Below, one piece after another: positions 1-6,849 of a stretch of 33,864 nucleotides of DNA. Source of the DNA: Betaproteobacteria bacterium (lineage in GTDB: Bacteria > Pseudomonadota > Gammaproteobacteria > Burkholderiales > SG8-39); contig CANKMT010000064.1 of NCBI GenBank assembly GCA_947482825.1, forward strand, positions 1 through 33,864. Direction: 5' to 3'. A program made the position numbers and the translations under genes. The first letter of the stretch is position 1; every line of letters begins with the position of its first letter. Under the pieces are notes generated by a model that saw nothing but the letters and a program-made list of their open reading frames with translations, was not told where the DNA came from and searched no databases.

Positions 1-1
1 G

Positions 2-70
2 GGCTACAACCCGCTGGTCGCTATCCAAATGGCGCTGTCAGGAAAACTTTATGCCCAAGGGGGCGAGTAG
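2..70 (+). CDS. C-terminal end of an unidentified protein (partial)
   Basis: The window opens inside a forward reading frame of 22 codons that ends at a TAG, with peptide beginning GYNPLVAIQMAL and ending YAQGGE. Its last base directly abuts the stop codon of the small convergent gene that follows. The peptide is too short to assign to a family. It is reported because the codons are protein-like and the stop falls exactly at the convergent gene boundary. It could still be a chance open frame. Confidence 0.35.
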   Translation, partial: GYNPLVAIQMALSGKLYAQGGE

Positions 71-181
71 TTACCCGCCGGTCATCATTGTTCCGGTCGC
101 CATCCCGCCGCCGAAGATCAGCAGCAGCACGGCCGTAACAGCGAAGGCGATTAGGAGACCTGTCTTGCTTGTATTGTCCAT
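71..181 (-). CDS. small single-pass membrane protein, 36 aa
   Basis: A short minus-strand frame starts MDNTSKTGLLIAFAV and ends MATGTMMTGG. A polar N-terminus is followed by one hydrophobic segment (about residues 8-25) and a Gly/Met/Thr-rich tail, the layout of a one-helix inner-membrane peptide. Small proteins with a GGG-M-x-T-G-x-MM tail occur beside copper and mercury resistance genes in betaproteobacteria, which fits the location, but this is recollection rather than a search result. There is only a weak Shine-Dalgarno-like GGAAA upstream. Function is unknown. A role in metal binding through the Met residues is a guess. Confidence 0.5.
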   Translation of the reverse strand: MDNTSKTGLLIAFAVTAVLLLIFGGGMATGTMMTGG

Positions 182-450
182 GGTGGATTTCCGGTAGGTG
201 GAAGGGTCAAAGCGATACGCACTCCTGTATGGGCTCGAATTTCCTCACAGTCCGTTCGCTATCGCACGCAGTCGCCTAAGCGGAGCCCGGACTTTTTCGG
301 GGACCACCCCGGCAGGAAGTCCGACATCGACTGGATTGTCAGCCTTGTCGGCCGCACGGCCGGCGCGGGCGCGCCGCTAGCCAGCGACGGTATGCAGCAT
401 CTTCCGCTCCAATCCGCTGAGGTCTGATCCACCCGATACTTTCCTTGGTG

Positions 451-849
451 TCATCTCGTTCTTCGCAAGGCGTCGATGATCGGACATTGCCGCTTCGTGC
501 CGGAATTGCACGCAGCGATCAGCGCCGAAAGCGTCCGGGCCACGCGCTGAAGATCGTCAATACGGGTTTCGACCAGTGCAAGCTTTTTCGAGGCGATGTC
601 GCGCGCATCGCGGCATCCCGGCGTCACTTCGAGCTTCAACAGTTCGATCACCTCGTCCAGCGAGAAGCCGAGTTCCTGCGCGCGCTTGATGAACGCAATG
701 CGCGCGGCCGTGCCGGGCTCATATCGCCGGAACCCGCCGGCCGGGCGCTTCGGCACCGACAGCAGCCCGCGTTTCTGGTAGTACCGGATGGTCTCGACGT
801 GGACCCCGGATTGCTTCGCCAGCCCGCCGATCGTGAGGGTTTCCGACAT
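451..849 (-). CDS. merR: mercury-responsive regulator MerR
   Basis: This 132-aa protein is a MerR-family regulator that represses, and with Hg(II) activates, the divergent mer promoter by untwisting its over-long spacer. The N-terminal winged helix-turn-helix (about residues 5-45) carries the family signature IRYYQKRGLL. A long dimerisation helix follows. Cys79, Cys114 and Cys122 match the three mercury ligands of known MerR proteins in order and nearly in spacing (35 residues, then 8 rather than 9), which favours Hg over copper or zinc specificity. The open frame extends further upstream, but the ATG at 849 gives the normal N-terminus and has GGAG seven bases before it. The gene is divergent from merT, with the shared operator between them. 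No second regulator is visible for the copper cluster. Confidence 0.9.
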   Translation of the reverse strand: MSETLTIGGLAKQSGVHVETIRYYQKRGLLSVPKRPAGGFRRYEPGTAARIAFIKRAQELGFSLDEVIELLKLEVTPGCRDARDIASKKLALVETRIDDLQRVARTLSALIAACNSGTKRQCPIIDALRRTR

Positions 850-852
850 CGC

Positions 853-884
853 TTGACTCCGTAGTTGGGTACGGACTGTATCAT
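853..884 (+). promoter_or_regulatory. mer operator/promoter
   Basis: TTGACT (-35, 853-858) and TATCAT (-10, 879-884) are separated by 20 bp. Between them lies the perfect dyad CCGTA-N6-TACGG (859-874). Arm sequence, 6-bp centre and over-long spacer match the mer operators of Tn501/Tn21, where MerR holds RNA polymerase until Hg(II) binds. The -10 ends only six bases before the merT ATG, leaving almost no 5' leader. Confidence 0.9.
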
Positions 885-890
885 CGCCAA

Positions 891-1277
891 ATGGACACTC
901 TCTCTTCAGATTCCTCCACCGGTTCGAATCCGCCGCGCTCGGCCCTCGCGCCCATCCTCGCGGGCATAGGCGGAGCGCTGGGCGCGTCTGCCTGCTGTGT
1001 CGGCCCGCTCGCGCTGGTCGCGCTGGGCCTGGGCGGCGCGTGGGCGAGCGGGCTGCGATCGCTGGAGCCGCTTCACCCGCTCTTTCTTGCACTTGCGTTC
1101 GGTGCGTTCGCCTTCGCCTTCTGGCGGCTTTATGTTGCCCCGCGCCGTTGCGCGCCGGCGGCCGCTTGTGCGGCAGCGCCGGTTCTCAGGCGACAGCGCA
1201 TCGCCTTCTGGGTCGCGCTGGTTGCGGCAAAAGCCATCCTGCTGTTCCCGCTCTATGGCCCGCGTCTTCTGGCTTAG
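891..1277 (+). CDS. merT: mercuric transport protein MerT
   Basis: This 128-aa inner-membrane protein takes Hg(II) from MerP and moves it into the cytoplasm. Three hydrophobic segments are visible (about residues 20-50, 64-83 and 104-122). The vicinal pair Cys35-Cys36 sits in the first segment within GASACCVGPL, and a second pair, Cys87 and Cys93, lies in the loop before the third segment; both arrangements are diagnostic of MerT. The protein is about ten residues longer than the Tn501 form, mostly at the N-terminus. The ATG at 891 is the only plausible start, yet it lies about where transcription should begin, so translation is probably leaderless. The 3' end overlaps merP by 23 bases. No merA follows. 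Confidence 0.9.
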   Translation: MDTLSSDSSTGSNPPRSALAPILAGIGGALGASACCVGPLALVALGLGGAWASGLRSLEPLHPLFLALAFGAFAFAFWRLYVAPRRCAPAAACAAAPVLRRQRIAFWVALVAAKAILLFPLYGPRLLA

Positions 1278-1542
1278 CCTCGCGCTGTTCGCTCTGCCCG
1301 CGCCGCATGCGCTGGCCGAACAGCGCACGGTGCAGCTCGACGTCAAGGGCATGAACTGCGCGACCTGCCCGCTCACGGTACGGCTTGCGCTGAAGAAGGT
1401 GGCAGGGGTCATCGACGCAAAGGTGACCCTGGAGCCGCCGCTCGCGGTCGTCACTTACGACGATGCAAAAACCTCGGACGCGCAACTCATGCGTGCAACG
1501 GCGAACGCGGGTTACCCTTCGACACTCAGGCCATCGCCGTGA
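1255..1542 (+). CDS. merP: periplasmic mercury-binding protein MerP
   Basis: This 95-aa periplasmic carrier binds Hg(II) and passes it to MerT. A Sec signal peptide (about residues 1-21, ending PHALA) precedes one heavy-metal-associated domain with the motif GMNCATC; Cys35 and Cys38 are the metal ligands. The rest follows the usual ferredoxin-like pattern, with GVIDAKVTLE after the first helix. The chosen ATG lies inside the merT 3' end, giving a 23-base overlap and a complete signal peptide. The upstream sequence lacks a clear Shine-Dalgarno site, so translational coupling to merT is likely. The stop codon overlaps the GTG start of the next gene. Confidence 0.9.
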   Translation: MARVFWLSLALFALPAPHALAEQRTVQLDVKGMNCATCPLTVRLALKKVAGVIDAKVTLEPPLAVVTYDDAKTSDAQLMRATANAGYPSTLRPSP

Positions 1543-1754
1543 GCGGAGCGGTTCTCGAATCGATCCTTACCTGCCCTGAATGCGGGTTCGCGAGCACTCA
1601 GATCATGCCTACCGATGCCTGCCTTTATTTTTATATGTGCGAGGGCTGCGGCGCCCGTCTCAGACCCAAACCCGGCGATTGCTGCGTGTTCTGCAGTTAC
1701 GGATCGGTCCCCTGCCCTCCGGTGCAGGAACAGCGCGGCTGCTGCGGGATCTGA
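1539..1754 (+). CDS. GDCCVxC-motif cysteine-rich small protein
   Basis: This 71-aa protein has eleven cysteines: C-x2-C near the N-terminus (12, 15), Cys28, C-x2-C (34, 37), then the block GDCCVFCSYG (46-55), followed by PCPP and a terminal GCC. That block defines the GDCCVxC family, some members of which are selenoproteins; here every position is an ordinary TGC/TGT cysteine codon. The start is GTG, in a GTGA overlap with the merP stop, so it is co-translated with the mer genes. The cysteine pairs suggest a soluble thiol protein or zinc-ribbon-like fold that binds Hg(II) or another soft metal after import. No experimental function is known to me. Confidence 0.8.
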   Translation: MSGAVLESILTCPECGFASTQIMPTDACLYFYMCEGCGARLRPKPGDCCVFCSYGSVPCPPVQEQRGCCGI

Positions 1755-1821
1755 AAGACGTGCCCGACCTGGGGGGCCCGGCTCGGCGCAGTCAGCACAG
1801 CCTCCGGCATCGAAAAACCGC

Positions 1822-2088
1822 TCAGTGACCCGGCTTCAGCGTGCCGTGCTCAGTGATGGTTTTCCAGACCGCGTTGTTCTTCATCATCACCTTGCTGCCG
1901 TCCTTGGCTTCCATGACCTTGCCGTCTTTCATCTTCTCGCGTTTGCCCGCGGCGTCGATATGCGCCATGGCCCCGCTTTTGTCGATGACGACCTTGCCAC
2001 CATCCTTCAGTTCTATGGTTTGCGGTTCGGCGGCAAACACCGCGCCTGCAAAGGCGAGCAGGAGAATCGGAAATCTTAATTTACGCAT
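1822..2088 (-). CDS. CopK-like periplasmic copper-binding protein
   Basis: This 88-aa exported protein has a signal peptide (about residues 1-20, ending GAVFA). The mature part carries short repeats of the type LKDGGKV, MKDGKVMEAKDG and SKVMMKNN. This matches the CopK pattern of Cupriavidus metallidurans, a small periplasmic beta protein that binds Cu(I) through methionines. Candidate ligands are Met41, 53, 59, 68 and 69. An AGGAAG Shine-Dalgarno site lies about seven bases before the ATG. The gene is the last of the minus-strand copper cluster, but a 210-base gap separates it from the ATPase, so it probably has its own promoter. It converges with the mer operon. Confidence 0.75.
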   Translation of the reverse strand: MRKLRFPILLLAFAGAVFAAEPQTIELKDGGKVVIDKSGAMAHIDAAGKREKMKDGKVMEAKDGSKVMMKNNAVWKTITEHGTLKPGH

Positions 2089-2298
2089 GATGGTCTTCCT
2101 GTGTGAGTAGTTGAATGGGCTCTCTACCGGCTAGTTAACTCCGACTACCCACCGCATCGAGCCGCAATTCACATGTGACAGACTGCTTGCATCTCTTCGC
2201 GACGCTTTGACATGCATCAACCAAGCCTTGATCTTCATTGATCCAAATTGGTGCGCCTGCACTTTCGTAGTGCGCGGAATCGCAGTTCTCACGTTCCT

Positions 2299-4509
2299 TC
2301 AACCCAGTTTCACCCGATTGAGACGTAACGCATTAGTAACCACCGACACCGAACTCAGAGCCATCGCCGCCCCTGCGAACACCGGCGACATCAGCAACCC
2401 GAACGCCGGGTACAGGACGCCGGCCGCCACTGGTATGCCGAGCGCGTTGTAGCCAAACGCGAACACCAGGTTCTGACGGATGTTGCGCATCGTTGCCCGG
2501 GACAGGACCGCTGCGCGAGCGATGCCGCGAAGGTCGCCCTTCACGAGCGTCACGCCGGCGCTTTCCATGGCCACATCGGTGCCTGTGCCCATCGCAATTC
2601 CCACATCCGCCTGCGCAAGGGCCGGCGCGTCGTTGATCCCGTCCCCGGCCATCGCGACCTTGCGGCCCTCGCCCTGCAGTCGCTTGACGTGGCCGGCCTT
2701 GTCCTCGGGCAGGACCTCCGCCAACGCTTCATCGATGCCGAGTTGCTTCGCCACGGCATCGGCCGTGCGCTTCGAATCGCCGGTCAGCATCACGACGCGC
2801 ACGCCGGAGGCCTTGAGGGTCGCAATTGCTTCCCGCGTACCGTCCTTGATCGGGTCGGCTACCGCTGTGATCCCGGCCGCCATGTCGTCCACGGCGAGGA
2901 ACACCACCGTTTTTGCTTCTGCGCGCCAGGCCTCGGCGCGCTCTTCTCACTTCTTCGTATCAACCTTGTGCTGTTCGAGGAATTGGCGGCTGCCTACGAG
3001 CACGCGCTTGCCATCGATATCGGCCTGCACCCACAGGCCGTTGACGGCTTCGAATGCGCCAGCGGTCTTTGGTACGAGGCCGCGCGCCTTGGCGCCCTCG
3101 ACGATCGCCAGGCCGATCGGATGCTCGGACAACTGCTCCACGCCTGCGGTCAGTGAAAGGGCCTCGTCGTCGCCGATCCCCTCGAATGCGAAATCGGTGA
3201 GCGCGGGATGGCCGCGCGTCAGGGTGCCGGTCTTGTCCACGACCACCGTATCGATGTCGCGCATGCGCTCGATCGCCTCGGCGTTTCGGAACAGGATTCC
3301 CGCGCGCGCCCCCTGTCCCATGGCCACCGTCATCGAAATGGGTGTTGCGAGACCAACCGCGCAGGGACAGGCGACGATCAGGACCGCCACCGCATTCAGG
3401 AACGCGTAGGTGAATCTTGGATCAGAGCCGACGAACCACCACGTGAGCGCTGTAACGACCGCGATGCCCACCACGACCTGCACGAAATACGCCGCAATGA
3501 CGTCCGCAAGCCGCTGGATCGGCGCGCGCGTGCGTTGCGCCTCCCCGACCATGTGCACGATGCGCGCGAGCAGCGTGTCCGCGTCGACGCGCTCGGCACG
3601 AATCGTCAATGAACCATTGCCATTGACGGTCGCGCCAAAAACCTTGTCCCCGGCAGCCTTGGCCACCGGCACCGGCTCGCCGGTCATCATGGATTCGTCG
3701 ATGCGGCTCGCGCCTTCGAGCACAATCCCGTCCACCGGGACTTTTTCGCCCGGCTTGACCCGCAGGCGGTTGCCGACGGCGACCATATCGAGCGCGACCT
3801 GCTCCTCGCTGCCATCGTCGCGCAGCCGCCACGCGAGGTTCGGCGCCCGCTTCAACAGCTGCTGGATCGCCTGGCTGGTCTGGCCCATCGCCCGCAATTG
3901 CAGCACGTCGCCCAGAATTACCAGCGTGACGATCACCGCCGCTGCCTCGAAGTAGGTCCCGACCGCGCCGTCGTGCTCGCGGAACTCCTGCGGGAACCAG
4001 GCCGGAAAAAACACCGCGGCAAGGCTGAACAGGTAGGCGAGCCCGACGCCCAGGCCGATCAGCGAATACATGTTGAGCTCGCGGTGCACGAGCGAGAACC
4101 AGAATTTCCTCAGGATTGGCCATCCCACCCACAGCACCACCGGCGTGCCCATTACGAATTCGACCCACCCGCGCGCGCGCGGTTGCAGCCCGAACAGGTC
4201 GTGCAGTCCCACCATTGGCGACATGGCAAGGATCACCAGCGGGATCGACAAGGCGGTCCCGATCCACATGCGCAGCGTGAGGTCGCGCAATTCGGAGTCG
4301 TCGGATTCGCCGGCTCCGGTGCCCGCAACCAATATCAGAGTCATCCCGCATTTCGGACAGCTGCCCGGTGCATCGCCGACGATTTCGGGATGCATCAGAC
4401 AGGTATAGACGGCGGCCTTGTGGCCGGACCCGGCGACTCCGGGAACGCCTTTGTCCAGCAATGAAGGTGGCGCATGCCCGTGGTGATGCGCGTGCCCGGT
4501 GTCCGTCAT
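2299..4509 (-). pseudogene. Cu(I) P1B-type ATPase interrupted by an in-frame TGA
   Basis: The frame encodes a copper-exporting P-type ATPase of about 736 codons, broken at 2947-2949 by a TGA after residue 520; reading resumes in the same frame. Before the stop come a His-rich N-terminus, a YTCLMHP...CPKCGM heavy-metal-binding motif (35-56), MTGEP (275-279), the CPC transport motif (381-383), DKTGT (425-429) and SEHP (461-464). After it come [12 protein letters not shown], and the YN and MxxSS motifs of the last two membrane helices, which mark the Cu(I) subtype. The N-domain GxG motif reads GLW, a second likely lesion. The start overlaps the patatin stop (ATGA) and has AGGAG eight bases upstream. 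A truncated product would lack the hinge and final helices. Readthrough or a sequencing error are alternatives. Confidence 0.85.
2921..2941 (-). other. stem-loop just downstream of the ATPase TGA
   Basis: In the transcript, GCGCGCC and GGCGCGC form a perfect 7-bp stem with a 7-base loop (GAGGCCU), beginning five bases after the TGA at 2947-2949. The placement resembles stop-codon recoding elements, but such stems are common by chance in GC-rich genes. The UGA-to-loop distance of 12 bases is short for a bacterial SECIS element. Confidence 0.4.
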
Positions 4510-5375
4510 TTCGATGTCTCCTGATTTGAACCGAGCAGTTTGCGCAACCTTGGCAGCGCTTCGCGCGCCGCCTGTTCGCCGGCTGCGACCAGCAACTTGA
4601 GCGTTGCGGGTTTCATGTCGGAATAGACCGGCAGCTGTGGAGCGATCACCAGGTCAGCCGTCGCACGCTCTTCGAGGGCAAGCTTTCGCGTGAGAATTGA
4701 AAATCCCTGGTGGAGGGCATCGTAGACACCGTTCAACTCGGCTTCCTCCGGTGGAAACGTGACGTCCACGGCGACCACTCTTGTCGCGCCCATCCGCCGA
4801 GCCGTACCAACCGGCACCGGACTTGAGAGACTGCCATGGACGAAAAGGCGATTTGCGATCCTCACGGGCTCCAAAAAACCGGGAACGCTGCTGGACGCCT
4901 GCACCGCGAGGCCGAGATCCCCGTGCTCGAAGACTTTGAGCGCCCCGTTACTCAAGTCGGTGGCTACGGCCGCAAACCGGATCTGCATCGCTTCGATCTT
5001 CATCGGGCCGAGCCGTTCGACGACGAAGCGACGGATCGCGTCCCCGCCAAAAAGCCCGAGTCGCGGAATGGCCCAGTCGCGAAGGACGTGCGATCCAAGG
5101 TCCTGGTCATAGCGTTCCAACCGACCGGCGTCGATGCCGGCGGCATAGAGACCGCCAACGAGGCTGCCTGCACTCGTGCCGACGATCAGATCGGGCCTCA
5201 GGCCGTTCTACTCCAATACGCGAATGACGCCGATGTGGCCGTGAGCACGGCACCCGCCTCCGCCCAGCACCAGCGCAAATCGGGCCGGCGCGGCAGGCGC
5301 GCTGTTGGCCTGGGTCCCAAGCGCCAACCCGACCGCCGCCCCCGCGGTGGGGGCGAGAAACCGCCTGCGTTCCAT
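4506..5375 (-). pseudogene. patatin-like phospholipase with in-frame TAG
   Basis: The full frame is 289 codons of a patatin/RssA-like serine hydrolase with an N-terminal export signal (MERRRFLAP..., Tat-like). TAG at 5208-5210 replaces codon 56, just after the glycine-rich oxyanion loop (GGGGCRAHGHIG) and before the nucleophile motif GTSAGS. The catalytic Asp normally found in DG[GA] is His here (FVHGSLSSPVPVG), so the Ser-Asp dyad is lost even if the stop were suppressed. The rest of the fold is well preserved. An alternative start at 5384 overlaps the preceding gene's stop as ATGA, and the 3' end overlaps the ATPase start, so this sits in the middle of one operon. It is very likely non-functional. 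Confidence 0.85.
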
Positions 5376-5380
5376 GCCGC

Positions 5381-5823
5381 TCATGGCAGGTCGCCGCTCT
5401 TTCCGTCGATGTCGAACGCAACCGCAGTCGCCGCCTGCCTTCCGTCGACGCGGCGGAATGTCTCGCCGCCGTCGCGGGCGAGGTAAAGGCCCGAAGAGGT
5501 CGCAATCGCGATCGTCCCGGCCTCGTGCGGATGCGCTGAAACACCAAAGATCTCGCCTTCCAGACCGCGCGCAGCCGCCCGCATCCAGGTCCTTCCTTCG
5601 TAGCGAGGCACGTGCAGTCCCGGATTGGGCATCAATTCGTTCGGGCGCGAACTCAAGACGTATACGGCTCCGGAACGATATCCGGCCGCGATCAAATGGA
5701 AGTCCGCCTCGCCGCCAAGAAAGGCTCGGCGCCGAACGCCGGCGTAGCCATCATCGCCAGAGCCGCCAGCAAGGCAGCGACACCGAGCCCCCCATTGAGG
5801 AATCGAAACATGCGGATCGGCAT
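5381..5823 (-). pseudogene. F510_1955-type beta-propeller protein, internally deleted
   Basis: The 3' part (about 5381-5720) encodes propeller-like repeats such as GEADFHLIAAGY, SGLYLARDGGETFRRV and AVYVLSSRPNELMPNPG, as in the exported F510_1955 glycosylhydrolase family that accompanies metal-resistance genes. Upstream, in another frame, is a clean signal peptide (5692-5823, MFRFLNGG...ATPAFGAE) that reaches a TGA at 5692-5694. The expected HVHGL and HDYMGF region between them is absent, so roughly half the protein is deleted and the junction is out of frame. The remaining open frame with an artificial N-terminus runs to 5902. The stop overlaps the patatin ATG at 5384. Family assignment is from remembered motifs. 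Confidence 0.7.
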
Positions 5824-5858
5824 GCGGACCTAGCGCAACCGGAGGCTCGACGCAGCGA

Positions 5859-6194
5859 TCATTTTCCCGACTCGATCTTCGTAACCGCGTATCCGCTGCC
5901 AACCTTGTCCGCCGAGAACCTCACCTTGTCCCCGGCCTTCAGGTGGTCCAGCATCGCCGGATCGGCAACCTGGAAAACCATGGTCATCGCCGGCATGTCG
6001 AGATGCAAGATCGGGCCGTGCTTGAGCGTGATTTTCTTTGCCTCCTTGTCGACTTTGCGCACCTCGCCTTCGGCCATTGCGACAGCGCTTGCGGTGGCCG
6101 CTGCCTGCGGCTTCTTGTGATGCGCATCGTCGGCGAGAACAGGCTGCGAAAACAGTGCCGCGACACAAATCGTTGCGAACGGAATGAATTTCAT
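5859..6194 (-). CDS. CusF-like periplasmic copper-binding protein
   Basis: This 111-aa exported protein has a signal peptide (about residues 1-21) and a single CusF-type OB fold. The metal site is readable: His59, then Met70 and Met72 in MPAMTM, with the spacing of H36, M47 and M49 in E. coli CusF. The tryptophan that caps Cu(I) there (W44) is replaced by Met67. The family carries Cu(I)/Ag(I) to efflux pumps. The RND pump CusCBA is not in this window, so its partner may be the ATPase, the outer-membrane factor or the oxidase nearby. AAGGAGA lies seven bases before the ATG. The gene lies between the cupredoxin and the broken propeller gene and looks intact. Confidence 0.85.
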   Translation of the reverse strand: MKFIPFATICVAALFSQPVLADDAHHKKPQAAATASAVAMAEGEVRKVDKEAKKITLKHGPILHLDMPAMTMVFQVADPAMLDHLKAGDKVRFSADKVGSGYAVTKIESGK

Positions 6195-6258
6195 GACATC
6201 TCCTTTGCGTTTGTTGGTGAGCAGGCGAATCGATTCGAACCCTCGGCCCGGAAAACGT

Positions 6259-6753
6259 TCATTCGACGATGATCTTGCCGATCATCCCGGCCTCGAAATG
6301 CCCGGGAAGCAGGCAGCCGTAGTAGAAAGTGCCTGCCTTGCTGAAGCGCCAGCCCATCTCGGCCGTCTTCGAAGGCGCAACGTGGGCCATGTGCGGCTCG
6401 TCATGCTCCATGCCCGGATGCTTTTTCATCAGCTCGGCATGCTTCTTCAGCTCGTCCATCGTGCCGAGCACCATCTCGTGCATCTGCTTTCCTTTGTTGG
6501 TGACCACGAAGCGCACCGTTTCACCGCGCTTCACCTTCACTTCGCCCGGCGTGAAGCGCATCGTGTCGGCCATTTCGATGTGCATGGTCCGGGCGGCTTT
6601 CTTGGGGTCGGACGCAACACCGAAAGGCATCTGTTCGGCCTTGGAATAGTCCACCTTCGCGGGTGCGGGATGCTTGTCCCCGTGCGCCTGCGCAGCCGCG
6701 GCGAACACCATCGAGCAGGCGATGGCGGGCAGATAAGTCCGAATCGTATTCAT
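6259..6753 (-). CDS. exported cupredoxin (plastocyanin-like copper protein)
   Basis: This 164-aa protein has a signal peptide (about residues 1-23, ending AQAHG) and one cupredoxin domain. The type 1 copper ligands are visible: His92 in QMHEMVLG, then Cys147, His152 and Met157 in GCLLPGHFEAGM, with C-x4-H-x4-M spacing. A Met/His-rich insert (about residues 105-125) lies between the first ligand and the rest, typical of copper-tolerance cupredoxins rather than respiratory azurins. It probably binds or shuttles periplasmic copper between the multicopper oxidase encoded upstream and the CusF-like protein encoded downstream. Confidence 0.87.
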   Translation of the reverse strand: MNTIRTYLPAIACSMVFAAAAQAHGDKHPAPAKVDYSKAEQMPFGVASDPKKAARTMHIEMADTMRFTPGEVKVKRGETVRFVVTNKGKQMHEMVLGTMDELKKHAELMKKHPGMEHDEPHMAHVAPSKTAEMGWRFSKAGTFYYGCLLPGHFEAGMIGKIIVE

Positions 6754-6849
6754 TTATCGTTCCTCGGTTGATGGCAGCAATTTGGCTGGAGAGTCAATAT
6801 CCATGCGGTACTTATTGAAAACATGGCAGCAATGGGGTCGCGCCGGCGG

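Noticed and set aside
198..380. 60-codon open frame between the small membrane protein and merR
   Set aside because: Composition is Ser/Ala/Arg-rich with no recognisable pattern and no ribosome site. I see nothing else convincing in 182-450.
1755..1821. Terminator between the convergent mer and CopK-like genes
   Set aside because: GC-rich partial repeats are present but no stable stem with a T-run on either strand.
2169..2178. TCACATGTGA palindrome between the CopK-like gene and the ATPase
   Set aside because: It is only 10 bp, with no flanking promoter pairing I can support. It does not resemble a CueR or CopR site I know.
2921..2949. Selenocysteine insertion at the ATPase TGA
   Set aside because: The context is not a redox site, the loop is too close to the UGA, and adjacent genes carry other inactivating changes.
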